A stretch of DNA of 64,000 nt, from positions 62,001-126,000 of the forward strand of contig JAEXRH010000011.1 of NCBI GenBank assembly GCA_023438065.1, written 5' to 3'. Below the pieces are notes generated by a model. It was not told the DNA's origin. It ran no database searches and saw nothing but the letters and a program-made list of their open reading frames with translations. The DNA comes from Spirochaetota bacterium. Its GTDB lineage: Bacteria > Spirochaetota > Spirochaetia > Treponematales > Treponemataceae. Made by a program: the position numbers and the translations under genes. Shown one piece after another: positions 15,549 through 24,697 of this stretch; position 1 is the stretch's first letter, and every line of letters starts with the position of its first letter.

Positions 15549-17945
15549 ATGTACCAATCCCGCGTGTTTCTCGAGGTTCGAATTCTGGTTTCCACGACCG
15601 AAAAGGCCTTTTGCCCGTGCCATACCGGCTCGAAGGGCGGAACCTGCCCGATCTGCCGACGCGAAAACGGGGCGTTTCCCGTAATAAATCCCCAGGCGGC
15701 CCGAAGCGCCTACACCCTCTCCCACGCGCTCGATTGCGCCCTCGCGGAAAACGCCCCCTACGAGCGGCCCGCGGGAAGCCCGTCCCTTCCCGAGCAATAC
15801 AGTCTCTCGGGCGCCTCCGTGAAGATCGCGTCCGCGGGTTTCATGGACATCGAGTTCCATCGCCGCAAGAAGCGGATTTCCATCCAGGAGGTCAGGCTCG
15901 AGGAGGACGCGGGACGCCTGACCCACGTGAACGGGAAGGCGAAGATGGACTACAGCCAGGCCGGGGCCCCGAACATCCGCCTGCGGACCGGGGCGGACTT
16001 CGAGCTCGGGGAAGAGGCCGAAATCTTCCTCACCGAGCTCAGGCGGCGCATCCAGTACATGGGAATCCTCAAGGGGGTCCCGCTCGAGAGCGTGATCCGC
16101 TGCAACGCCTACGTCTCGCTCGCGCGCTTTCCCGAGGCCCCCGACTACACCGTCAAGCTCCGCAACCTCAACTCCTTCAACTTCGCGCGAAAGGCGATCA
16201 ACGCCGAGCTTCACCGCCAGGAGGAGATCCTTTCCTCGGGCGGCGCGGTCGTCTCCGAAAGCCGGCTCTGGAACGAGCGGCAGGACCTCACCGAGTTCTT
16301 CCAGAGCCGCGAGTCCGTCTCGTCGGTCAAGGTCGTCCCGATCGAGGGCGCCCCGCAGTATCGTTGCCCGCCCGCCCTTCTCGCGGAACTCCGGGCCTCG
16401 GCCATAGAGCACCCGTCGGAGCGGCAGAAACGGCTCATCGAGCGATGGAACCTTTCGCGCGCGCGCGCGGAGTTCATCTGCGACGAAAAGGCGCGCGCCG
16501 ACTTCTTCGAGGAGACGATCGGCGCGGGCGCGGACGCGATGGACGCGGCGCACTGGCTCATGTCCGACGTGACCGGCATCCTCAGGAAGGAAGGCAAGAC
16601 CGTCCAGGAATCGCCCCTTTCGCCCAGAAGGTTCGCGTCAATCCTCGCGCTCTACCGCGCGGGGACGATCAACAGCCGCATCGCGAAACTCCTCATCCAG
16701 GCGGTCATCGAGACCGACGAGGACCCCGACGCGCTCATCGTCGAGCGCAACTGGAACCTCATCACGGACGCGGAGCAGCTGCGCGCCCTCGTGCAGAAGA
16801 CCGTTCAGGAAAACCCGCCGGAGGCGAGCCGCCTCCGCGAGGGGGACATGGCGCCGCTCGAGTTCCTCACCGGAAGCATCATGAAGAAAACGCGCGGGCT
16901 CGCCGACCCCACCGCCGTGAAGGAGCTCCTCAAGGAGGAGCTCCGCGTCAGCCTCGTGTACGTGCTCGCGATGGGCGGGACGATATCGGGAAACCTCGCG
17001 AACGGCGAGATCTCCGGCGGCGACGGCAAGATACTCAAGACCATGCTCAGCGCGGAGCACGCGGCGAGCCACGTCTCCATCGACGCCGTGGCGACCGAGC
17101 GGCTCTTGAGCGAGGAGATCCAGCCCGCCGACTGGGCCGCGCTCATCCACGCGGTCGCGTCGAGGATCGCCTCGGGAACCGCGAACGGGATCGTCATCAC
17201 CCACGGCACCGACACGCTCGCCTTCACGGCGCCGCTCATATACTGGCTCTTCGCCGACGCGCCCGTGCCGATCGTCCTCACCGCGTCCTCGACCCCGCCC
17301 GCGACCGCGCTCGCGGAAGGGCAAAGCGACGAGGCGCGGACGAACCTCAACCGGGCGATCTCGATCGCGCGCGAGCGGGAGCGGGGGGTTTACGTCGTCT
17401 TCGGGGACCGGGTGCTCTCGCCCGTCAACCTGAAATTCCTCCGCGCGACCGCGCAGGGCTTCTCGAACTGGAACATGGCGGAACCCATCCACGCGGGGGC
17501 GGGACTCCTTTCGGACTACGGGGACACCGACCCCTACGTGATGGCGAGAATCCTTTCGGAGGCGGCGGACCGGATGCACCTCGTCAGGGCCTTTCCCGGC
17601 TTCCGCGCCGACCGGCTTCTCGCGCTCGTCGACGAGGGCGTGACTCATTTCTTCCTCGAGTTGTACGAAAAGGGAACGGCGAGCATGAAGGACAGCCCCT
17701 ACTCGCTCAAGCAGCTGCTCATCCAGGGGCGCAAGAAGGGCGCGCGCTTTTACTGCACCTCCCAGCAGGAAGGCGAGCTCGATTTCTCGGGCTACTCGAC
17801 CGCCCGCAGGATGTGGCGCGAAGGGGCGATCCCTATGGGCTCGCTCACGACCGAGACAGCGATGGCCCTCTATCTCGCCGCGAGCCTCGTCTGCGACACC
17901 GCCGAGGAGCTCGACGGGATCATGGAATCCTCTGGTCAGGGCTGA
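15549..17945 (+). CDS. Fusion of a divergent GatB (tRNA amidotransferase subunit B) with L-asparaginase
   Basis: A single 798-residue frame. Residues 1-467 follow GatB: the N-terminal cysteine cluster (Cys22, 24, 33, 36), LEEDAGRLTH, RLRTGADFELGEEA, VKLRNLNSFNFARKAINAEL, the helical domain, and the YqeY-like tail (PLEFLTGSIMKKTRGLADP). Residues 468-798 are a type I/II asparaginase: AMGGTIS with Thr478, THGTDT with Thr554-Asp555, and a lysine near 629, so its catalytic set looks intact. Several GatB signatures are altered: DYNRAG has become DYSQAG, RCDANVS has become RCNAYVS, and the DYRYFPEPDL block is lost. In archaea, GatD (asparaginase-like) and GatE (GatB-like) form a tRNA-dependent amidotransferase; here both halves are one chain. 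I start at ATG 15549 because GGAGGG precedes it; an upstream in-frame start would add a non-GatB segment. No gatA or gatC is nearby. Confidence 0.88.
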   Translation: MYQSRVFLEVRILVSTTEKAFCPCHTGSKGGTCPICRRENGAFPVINPQAARSAYTLSHALDCALAENAPYERPAGSPSLPEQYSLSGASVKIASAGFMDIEFHRRKKRISIQEVRLEEDAGRLTHVNGKAKMDYSQAGAPNIRLRTGADFELGEEAEIFLTELRRRIQYMGILKGVPLESVIRCNAYVSLARFPEAPDYTVKLRNLNSFNFARKAINAELHRQEEILSSGGAVVSESRLWNERQDLTEFFQSRESVSSVKVVPIEGAPQYRCPPALLAELRASAIEHPSERQKRLIERWNLSRARAEFICDEKARADFFEETIGAGADAMDAAHWLMSDVTGILRKEGKTVQESPLSPRRFASILALYRAGTINSRIAKLLIQAVIETDEDPDALIVERNWNLITDAEQLRALVQKTVQENPPEASRLREGDMAPLEFLTGSIMKKTRGLADPTAVKELLKEELRVSLVYVLAMGGTISGNLANGEISGGDGKILKTMLSAEHAASHVSIDAVATERLLSEEIQPADWAALIHAVASRIASGTANGIVITHGTDTLAFTAPLIYWLFADAPVPIVLTASSTPPATALAEGQSDEARTNLNRAISIARERERGVYVVFGDRVLSPVNLKFLRATAQGFSNWNMAEPIHAGAGLLSDYGDTDPYVMARILSEAADRMHLVRAFPGFRADRLLALVDEGVTHFFLELYEKGTASMKDSPYSLKQLLIQGRKKGARFYCTSQQEGELDFSGYSTARRMWREGAIPMGSLTTETAMALYLAASLVCDTAEELDGIMESSGQG

Positions 17946-17960
17946 GACCGGAAAGCGGCC

Positions 17961-19865
17961 TTATTGGGCCTCGTCCTCTGGAGTCCCGTCCGCGGCCGTC
18001 CCGGAAGAATCCTCTTCCGGGGAAGCCGGGGCGCTCGCGGGCCTTTCCTTCGAGAACCACAGGACGACGTCCTCGTACTCCGATTTGTGCCGCATCTTGA
18101 GATAGAGCGTCTCGGTCCCCGCGTCGTAGCGATAGCCCGAGGAGTTATAGATCTCGAACCGGGGATCGGTATGGAATTCCATCCCGTAGATCTGGATGCG
18201 GTCGAACGGCTTTATTCCCTTGAACACCATGTAATGGGTATCGCCCTGCGGGAAGCTCACGGTGATGCGCATCGAGCCCTCCTGGGGGAAGGTGACCTGA
18301 ACCGACCGGGCGCAGGTCCACGCCCACACCCCGGGGCCTGCCTGGGTCGCGAGCGAGACCGCGCGCGGATACCAGGTGTTGTCGATGACGATAAGCGGAT
18401 AGAGCGCGGCCGGGGAAAGGCTCTGGTCGCCCTGGGCGACGATGCCGGACTTCTCCCCGCCCTCGCCGGCGAGCGCGAACTCGGGCGGTAGCGAAGGCTG
18501 ATCCCCCGCGAAGGTCGCGAGCGAGACGACGAGGAGCCGTCCCGCGGACTTCCAGGAGGCCCGCTCGGGGGCCGAGGCGCCGTATCTCATGAGCACGTCC
18601 GCGATCCTGAGCGAGGCGCGCGTGTCGATGGTCTTGCCGTCGTCGGAAACGTAGAGCTCGTTCCCGATCCTGACGAGCGAGGCCTTGATCTTGCGCTCGC
18701 AGGACTCGCCGAGGGCCTCGAAGGGATTCACCCCGCCGGTCGAGTACCGGGGATAGTCGAGGTAGGCCTCGAGAATGCCGGCCGCCTGGACGGCGCTCAC
18801 GCTTTGCATGGAAATGCCGCCCGCGACGCGCGCGAGATCGGCGAGAAGGATCGAGCTTCCCCGATCGACGAGATAGGGAACGAGGTCGGGAAACTCGAAC
18901 ACCGACGGATTGCTCTCGGTAAGCTTGCGCGAGAGGGCAGCCCGGTCCTCGCGCTCCTTGGCGACCATTCCGGTCCAGGTGCGCTCGAGGTTGTTGAGGT
19001 AGGTGTTCGTGAGCCAGGTTCGCCCCGCGCCGTTCCGGTAGGCCTCGGGGATCGACTCGATCGCCGCCTGGTACATCCCGATACGGCCCATCTCGGCGAC
19101 GTACGCGGCGACGAGCGGCTCGCCGAGACGGCCGTTCTGGATCGCGTCCTTGAAGGAAACGAGGGCGGCGGCGGCGTACCGCTCGACCGCGCGCTGGTAG
19201 GCCGCGGGCGAGGCGCCCGGGAGCCCGTCGAGTTCGGCGACGGAAAGGCCCTTCGCCGGAATCCAGGTCCGGTAGCTCACGCTCGGGGAATCGGCGGCGA
19301 TCGCGAGGCGGCGGACGGCTGACTGCTCGAGGCCGGGCTCCGGCTGGGACGGGGTTCCGGTAAAATAAAACTGTTTTTTCCCGACGGAAACGAGCGTGAG
19401 CGAATCCTTCCGCTCGACGCGGGCATTCCGCGTCGTCTTGTACGGAAACGCGATTTTCTGGTATTTTGTCGGCATGGTCGCCGTGACGGTCAGATGGTCC
19501 GAATCGCCGCGTCGCTCGGGGGCGAAACGTACCGCGACGTTCCCGGTAAACTTGAGGGTTACCGAGGTCGTGTCGCGAACCATGCCCGCAAGCTTGAGGG
19601 AAACCGCCGAGCCGTCGGTCGTATAGGCGCGCACGGGGTTATGGTCGTCGACGAAGAAATCGAGCCCGTTGACCGCGACATGGAGCGGCAAAAGCGGGAC
19701 TCCGCCGCCGGAATCGCCCGATTCCATGGTTCCGGTAACCATCATCGAGTCGATGGAGACGGAAAAACCGTTCCCGTTGGTAAACTGTACCGCGAGAATG
19801 CCGAAAATGATGCATATATAGAGCAATGAAAGCAGGAATATCCTGCGGGGAAGATGCTTAGCCAT
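17961..19865 (-). CDS. Membrane-anchored exported protein of unknown function
   Basis: A 634-residue protein with a positive N-terminus and one hydrophobic segment (IFLLSLLYICIIFGILAVQF, about 9-28), so either a signal anchor or an uncleaved signal. The rest is extracytoplasmic: beta-rich first (VTATMPTKYQKIAFPYKTT), then helical repeats, then a beta-rich C-terminal region (SVQVTFPQEGSMRITVSFPQ, FHTDPRFEIYNSSGYRYD). The final 30 residues are acidic and low in complexity. I do not recognise the family. The frame runs open far upstream, but that part is antisense to the TPR gene, so I start at ATG 19865. It is divergent from the TPR lipoprotein gene, with 57 bases between starts. Confidence 0.75.
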   Translation of the reverse strand: MAKHLPRRIFLLSLLYICIIFGILAVQFTNGNGFSVSIDSMMVTGTMESGDSGGGVPLLPLHVAVNGLDFFVDDHNPVRAYTTDGSAVSLKLAGMVRDTTSVTLKFTGNVAVRFAPERRGDSDHLTVTATMPTKYQKIAFPYKTTRNARVERKDSLTLVSVGKKQFYFTGTPSQPEPGLEQSAVRRLAIAADSPSVSYRTWIPAKGLSVAELDGLPGASPAAYQRAVERYAAAALVSFKDAIQNGRLGEPLVAAYVAEMGRIGMYQAAIESIPEAYRNGAGRTWLTNTYLNNLERTWTGMVAKEREDRAALSRKLTESNPSVFEFPDLVPYLVDRGSSILLADLARVAGGISMQSVSAVQAAGILEAYLDYPRYSTGGVNPFEALGESCERKIKASLVRIGNELYVSDDGKTIDTRASLRIADVLMRYGASAPERASWKSAGRLLVVSLATFAGDQPSLPPEFALAGEGGEKSGIVAQGDQSLSPAALYPLIVIDNTWYPRAVSLATQAGPGVWAWTCARSVQVTFPQEGSMRITVSFPQGDTHYMVFKGIKPFDRIQIYGMEFHTDPRFEIYNSSGYRYDAGTETLYLKMRHKSEYEDVVLWFSKERPASAPASPEEDSSGTAADGTPEDEAQ

Positions 19866-19922
19866 TTGCCCGTGAGTGTAGCTTAAAGCGCGCGATAAAA
19901 TCAACGTCTTCGAGAGGATGCC

Positions 19923-21428
19923 ATGAAAGTGCCCCCGTTTAAAAGAATCGTCGCCGCCGCCTTCGTCGCGGCCCTTCTCGTCTCGTGCAAGACCACGCCG
20001 ACGGCCGTAAACCAGGCGGGCACGCCGCCCGTCGCGACGGTGAAGCCCGAGGAGAAACCGAAGAAGAAGGAATTTACCCGCGCGGGCTTCGCCGCCGAGC
20101 TCGCGGATCTCCTTGCCGAGCGGAAGTTCGACGAGGCGCTCGCCCTCTTCGCGACCGTGCCCGAGAAGGAAAGCGCGGACCCCGCCATCCAGAAGCTCAA
20201 ACTCTCCATCCTCGTCTCCGCCGGCAGGCTCGAGGAGGCGGGATCCCTCGCCGCGAGCATGGACGCGGCCAACCCCGCCGACACCGACGTACTGTACATG
20301 GAAGCCATGCTCGCCCTCGCCCGGGGAGACGCGCCCGCGCGCGCCGGTTTCCTCGCCCGCATCCTCAAGATCAATCCCGCCCACTCCGAGGCCCTCACCG
20401 CGCTCGGGCTCGACTGCTACTCGAAGAAGAACTACGAACAGGCGAAGGCCTATCTCGTGAAAGCCGTGGCCGCCGACAGGAATAACGGGGAAGCCCTCCT
20501 CGGCCTCGCGCGCGTCTATTACATGAAGGCAGAGCTCGACAAGGCGGGCGACACCCTCGCCCTCGCCCTCGAGCGCGAGCCGGGCAACAGCGTCGTGTGG
20601 GCGGAGCGCGCCCGCGTGAAGTCCGAGACGAGCGACCTTCCCGGCGCGCTCAAGGACATCGAGAAGGCGATCGAACTCGACCCGGAGGTCTACAGCCACC
20701 GCGTCGACGCGGGGTCCTACTACATCAGCGCGGGTAAGCCGAAAGAGGCGCGCGACGCCTTCAGCGCCGCGATCAAGATCCAGCCCAACCACTACCTCGC
20801 CTATATCTACCGGGCGGGGCTCAACGACGACCTCGGCGACGCGGACGCCGCCCTTGCCGACTACGAAACGGTTTGCCGGCTCTACCCCCAATACTGGTAC
20901 GCCGCCGAAAGCCTCGGGGTCCTTCGCTGGGGCAAGGGCGACTGGAACGGGGCCGGCGACTGCTTCCTGCAGGCGCTCAAAAGCAACCCGGCGAACGTCT
21001 CCTACGCGCTCATGCTCACCCTGTGCTACTATCGCGCGGGCCGCGACGCCGACGCGAAGGCCTTCATGTCGAAGTACCTGACGACCCTCGACCGGGAGAA
21101 GACCGCCTACTTCGTCTGCAGGCTCTTCGTGGACCGCTCGGGCGACGCCGACGTCCTTTCGCGGATAAGCCGCGAAAAAAGGCCCGACGACCGGAACCGG
21201 CTGCTCTTCTATTCCGCGATGTACTACGATCTTTTCCAGAGCAGGGAGATCGCGCAAAAGTACTATCTCGAGGTCGTTTCCACCGAGGTGCCGAGCTTCT
21301 TCGAGTATCGCCTCAGCAAGTGGGCGCTCGCCGACATCGAGAAAGCCGCCGGCAAGGCGGACGCCAACGCGAAGCTCGTTCCCCTGAAGGCGAGCGAAAA
21401 AGAGGGAGATGAAGCGGTCAAGGGATAA
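19923..21428 (+). CDS. TPR-repeat lipoprotein
   Basis: A 501-residue protein with a lipoprotein signal (FVAALLVSC, lipid cysteine at Cys22) and a row of tetratricopeptide-like repeats from about residue 50 to 430. Examples are HSEALTALGLDCYSKKNYEQ, GEALLGLARVYYMKAELDKA and NHYLAYIYRAGLNDDLGDAD. TPR lipoproteins act as scaffolds in the envelope; the partner is unknown. GAGAGG precedes the ATG. The last 20 bases overlap the start of the DHH gene, so the two are translationally coupled. Confidence 0.88.
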   Translation: MKVPPFKRIVAAAFVAALLVSCKTTPTAVNQAGTPPVATVKPEEKPKKKEFTRAGFAAELADLLAERKFDEALALFATVPEKESADPAIQKLKLSILVSAGRLEEAGSLAASMDAANPADTDVLYMEAMLALARGDAPARAGFLARILKINPAHSEALTALGLDCYSKKNYEQAKAYLVKAVAADRNNGEALLGLARVYYMKAELDKAGDTLALALEREPGNSVVWAERARVKSETSDLPGALKDIEKAIELDPEVYSHRVDAGSYYISAGKPKEARDAFSAAIKIQPNHYLAYIYRAGLNDDLGDADAALADYETVCRLYPQYWYAAESLGVLRWGKGDWNGAGDCFLQALKSNPANVSYALMLTLCYYRAGRDADAKAFMSKYLTTLDREKTAYFVCRLFVDRSGDADVLSRISREKRPDDRNRLLFYSAMYYDLFQSREIAQKYYLEVVSTEVPSFFEYRLSKWALADIEKAAGKADANAKLVPLKASEKEGDEAVKG

Positions 21429-22458
21429 GCCGGACGCCGGTGAGCCGAAAGGAGCCGCGCGCTCGCGCGACGCCCGGGCGAGAGGGAACGCGCCCTCTTT
21501 TGCCGCGCTCATCGCCGCGCTCGATCCCGGGCGACCGGTCCTCGTCCAAACCCACGACTTTCCCGACCACGACGCGCTCGGGGCTGCCTACGCCCTGTGC
21601 GAACTCCTTCTCCGCCGGGGTTTCGAGTCCGCGATGACCTACGGGGGAGCGATCCAAAGCATATCCCTTTCCGAGATGATCGGGCGGCTCGAGATCGAGC
21701 TCGTCCCCTTCGCCGAGGCGCTCGCGGGGGCCGACTGGCAGACGATCGTCGTCGACGGCTCCCCCGCCTCGGGCACCGTCCGCGCGGTCGCGGGAAGCCT
21801 CGTCGGCATCGTCGACCACCATCCCGCGAGGCGGCACATCACCGTACCCTTCGCGGACGTGCGCACCGATTGCGGGTCCTGCTCGTCCATCGTCTGGACG
21901 TACTGGAAGGAAGCCGGTGAGGAACCCGACCGGACGACGGCGACCGCCCTCCTCGCGGGAATCCAGCTCGACACCGACTTCCTCTCGCGCCGCGTGAGCG
22001 AAACAGATCTCGACGCCCACCGGGACCTCTTCTTCCGGGGAAACAACGAGCTCGCCCACGAGATCGTGCGCACCTCGTTGAGCGTCGATCAGCTCGCCGA
22101 CATCGGCCGGGCATTCGGCTCGATCAGAAGGGCGAACGGGGCGCTTCTCGCCGAGGTATCGGGCGATTACGCCCAGGAACTACTTTCCGTACTGGCCGAT
22201 TTTTTGCTACGATTGAAGGAAGTCAGCTTTGTCGTCGTGATCGAGACCGGGGGAAGCGAATTCCGCCTCTCCGCCCGGACCCGCGATCGCGCCATCGATA
22301 CCGGCCATGTCGTCCGGCATGCGCTTTCGGGGATCGGCTCGGGCGGCGGCCACCCGCACATGGCGGGGGGCTTCATCAAGCGCGAGCGGTATCCCGGCGG
22401 GGACGCGTTCCTCGCCAAGATCGTGGAAGAGATAGCGGCATGCAGGAGCCAGGAATGA
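21409..22458 (+). CDS. DHH/DHHA1 phosphoesterase (NrnA-like)
   Basis: A 349-residue member of the DHH phosphoesterase superfamily, close in layout to NrnA/RecJ-like nanoRNases and pAp phosphatases. Motif I is unusual (THDFPDHDALGAA), motif III is VDHHPARRH, and the C-terminal DHHA1 domain carries GSGGGHPHMAGGF. The likely role is degradation of short oligoribonucleotides, pAp or cyclic dinucleotide products such as pApA. The start lies within the end of the TPR gene after GAGGGAG, and the stop overlaps the next start (ATGA). Confidence 0.85.
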   Translation: MKRSRDKPDAGEPKGAARSRDARARGNAPSFAALIAALDPGRPVLVQTHDFPDHDALGAAYALCELLLRRGFESAMTYGGAIQSISLSEMIGRLEIELVPFAEALAGADWQTIVVDGSPASGTVRAVAGSLVGIVDHHPARRHITVPFADVRTDCGSCSSIVWTYWKEAGEEPDRTTATALLAGIQLDTDFLSRRVSETDLDAHRDLFFRGNNELAHEIVRTSLSVDQLADIGRAFGSIRRANGALLAEVSGDYAQELLSVLADFLLRLKEVSFVVVIETGGSEFRLSARTRDRAIDTGHVVRHALSGIGSGGGHPHMAGGFIKRERYPGGDAFLAKIVEEIAACRSQE

Positions 22459-23633
22459 AAGAGACCATCAGGCGCGTAGAGGCGGGAGGCCGCGAGTTCA
22501 TCCTCGTCGGCACGGCGCACGTATCGAAGGAAAGCATCGAGGATTCGACGCGAACCATCCGAGAGGAACGGCCCGACTGCGTGTGCGTCGAGCTCGACGA
22601 GGGACGCCTCCAGGCCATCAGGAACGAAAAGGGCTGGCAGGAACTCGACGTGATCAAGGTCCTCAAGCAAGGCAAGGGTTTCCTCCTCCTCGCGAACCTC
22701 GTGCTCGGCTCCTTTCAGCGGCGCATGGGCGCCGACGTCGGGGTGAAGCCCGGCGACGAGATGAAGGAAGCGATCGCGGTCGCCGAGGCGGAAGGCATCC
22801 CGACGGCGCTCGTCGACCGCCCCATCCAGGTCACCCTCCGCCGCGCGTGGGCGAAGAACGGTTTTTGGGGCAAGGTAAAACTCCTCGCCACCCTCGTCGC
22901 GAGCGCATTCTCCGACGACGACATCAAGAGCGAGGACATCGAGAAACTCAAGGAACAGGGAGCGATGGACGGCATGATGGAAGAGCTCGCGAAGGAGCTT
23001 CCGACCGTCAAGGAAGTCCTCATCGACGAGCGCGACCGCTACCTCGCGAGCCACATCTGGGAGGCGAAGGGAACGAAGATCGTCGCCATCCTCGGCGCGG
23101 GGCACCTGCCGGGAACGGAACGCATCCTCGGCGAACTCGCCTCGGGCGCGCGCTCGGCCTACACGACCGATATCGCCGAGGTTCCCCCCAAGGGCATCGG
23201 CTCGCGACTCGCGGGCTGGGCGATCCCGGCGATCCTCGTCGCCCTCGTCGTCGCGGGCTTCTTCACCGGCGGCGCGAACGCCTCCCTCGACATGCTCCTC
23301 CGCTGGTTTCTCTGGAACGGAAGTCTCGCCGCCCTCGGCGCGCTTGTCGCGCTCGGAAACCCGCTCACGATACTCGTCTCCTTCCTCGCCGCCCCCGTCG
23401 CCACGATCAATCCCTTCATCGCGGTCGGACTCATCTCGGGCGTGGTGCAGGCATGGGTCCGAAAGCCGCGCGTCCGCGATATGGAAACCATCTCCGAGGA
23501 CGTGACGACGCTCAGGGGCTTTTACCGAAACCGCATCGCGCACGTGCTTCTCGTATTCTTCCTCTCGAGCCTCGGCGGCGCGATCGGGAACTTCATCGCC
23601 GTCCCCTCGCTCCTCGCGAGCCTCGTCGGCTAG
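22455..23633 (+). CDS. TraB/PrgY family membrane protein
   Basis: A 392-residue protein of the TraB family (named for plasmid pheromone shutdown proteins of enterococci, but widespread). The cytoplasmic N-terminal half has the family motifs FILVGTAHVSKES, CVELDEGRLQAI, IDERDRYLASHI and ILGAGHLPG. These resemble a metal-dependent hydrolase or peptidase-like fold of the EreA/ChaN type. The C-terminal half has four to five membrane segments. The start ATG at 22455 forms an ATGA overlap with the DHH gene and lies at good distance from AGGAG; a codon five residues earlier is also possible. The biological role is unknown. Confidence 0.85.
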   Translation: MKETIRRVEAGGREFILVGTAHVSKESIEDSTRTIREERPDCVCVELDEGRLQAIRNEKGWQELDVIKVLKQGKGFLLLANLVLGSFQRRMGADVGVKPGDEMKEAIAVAEAEGIPTALVDRPIQVTLRRAWAKNGFWGKVKLLATLVASAFSDDDIKSEDIEKLKEQGAMDGMMEELAKELPTVKEVLIDERDRYLASHIWEAKGTKIVAILGAGHLPGTERILGELASGARSAYTTDIAEVPPKGIGSRLAGWAIPAILVALVVAGFFTGGANASLDMLLRWFLWNGSLAALGALVALGNPLTILVSFLAAPVATINPFIAVGLISGVVQAWVRKPRVRDMETISEDVTTLRGFYRNRIAHVLLVFFLSSLGGAIGNFIAVPSLLASLVG

Positions 23634-23650
23634 GTCGAGGAGGAGGCCCC

Positions 23651-24691
23651 GTGACCACGCAAAAGGAAGTCGCCCAGCTCGCGGGAGTTTCGTTCATCAC
23701 CGTTTCGCGCGTCGTGAACAATGAAGGCAACGTGCGCGCGGAGACCCGACAGAAGGTTCTCGCCGCGATCAGGGAACTCGGGTACGTGCCGAGTTTCGCG
23801 GGAAAAGCCCTCAACTCGGGACGCAACGACACGATCGGCGTCATGACCCCCGCGCGCTTCGGGGAGAACCTGGAAAACGAGTATCTCACCCTCGTGCTCA
23901 GGGGCATAGAAACCGCCTGCCGCGAACACGGTCAGGACATCCTCATCTCGCCGATCTCGGAAGACGATCCGGGCTTCGACTATTTGCGCCCCTACCGGCA
24001 GCGCAAGGTCGACGGGATGATATACGTCGGGCTCAAGGCGATTCCCGAGGAGATGATCCGCGACATCGAGGCGCGAAACATCCCGTGCGTGGTACTCGCC
24101 GATCGCCCCGCCCATCGCGGGATCTCCTGGGTCGACACCGACAACGAGAGCGCCGCCTACGAGACGACCCGACGTATCTGGGCCGCCGGCCATCGCAGGA
24201 TCGCCTTCCTCGGACTCCTTCCCGGTCTCTATAACGCGAACATATCAGACCGCGAGCGCGGTTTCCGCCGGGCGATCCGCGAGCTTTCGGGTGCCGAACC
24301 CGATGAACGCGACATCCTCAGGGGCGACTACGGCTGCGAGACGAACCGCGCCGTCGTCTGCCGGGCCTTCTCGGACCCCGGGTCGCGGCCTACCGCCCTT
24401 TTCTGCGCCACGGACAACAAGGCGATCGCGGCCTTCTTCGCGACGAAGGACCTCGGTCTCTCGGTGCCGAAAGACCTTTCCATCGTCGGCTTCGACGGAT
24501 TCCTCAAGAACCGTTTCATCGTCCCCGCCATCGCGACCAACGAGCAGCCGTTGATCGAGATGGGCCGGAGGGCGGCGCAGATCATCCTCGAGCGGGTCGG
24601 AAAGGGAAACGTGCCGAAACGCGAGGAGGTCTTTCCCGTCTCCTTCGTGCCGGGCGAGAGCCTCGCCCCGCGCCCGTTCGCCATTCGATAA
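23651..24691 (+). CDS. LacI-family transcriptional regulator
   Basis: A 346-residue repressor. The N-terminal helix-turn-helix is KEVAQLAGVSFITVSRVVNN, followed by a hinge (YVPSFAGKALNSG) and a periplasmic-binding-protein-like ligand domain ending in SIVGFDGF and the LacI-type C-terminus. The start is GTG 23651, six bases after AGGAGG; upstream reading-through is antisense or out of frame. It follows the TraB gene by 17 bases and meets the beta-glucosidase gene tail to tail (6 bases apart). The ligand is probably a glucoside or related sugar, and the likely target is the operator before the beta-glucosidase gene. Confidence 0.93.
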   Translation: MTTQKEVAQLAGVSFITVSRVVNNEGNVRAETRQKVLAAIRELGYVPSFAGKALNSGRNDTIGVMTPARFGENLENEYLTLVLRGIETACREHGQDILISPISEDDPGFDYLRPYRQRKVDGMIYVGLKAIPEEMIRDIEARNIPCVVLADRPAHRGISWVDTDNESAAYETTRRIWAAGHRRIAFLGLLPGLYNANISDRERGFRRAIRELSGAEPDERDILRGDYGCETNRAVVCRAFSDPGSRPTALFCATDNKAIAAFFATKDLGLSVPKDLSIVGFDGFLKNRFIVPAIATNEQPLIEMGRRAAQIILERVGKGNVPKREEVFPVSFVPGESLAPRPFAIR

Positions 24692-24697
24692 ACGGAC

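Noticed and set aside
19866..21512. N-terminal extension of the 634-residue minus-strand gene
   Set aside because: The extension is antisense to the TPR lipoprotein gene; the membrane anchor starts at the ATG at 19865.
22583..23650. Upstream extension of the LacI gene
   Set aside because: It lies out of frame over the TraB gene; the GTG at 23651 has a strong ribosome site and gives the standard LacI N-terminus.
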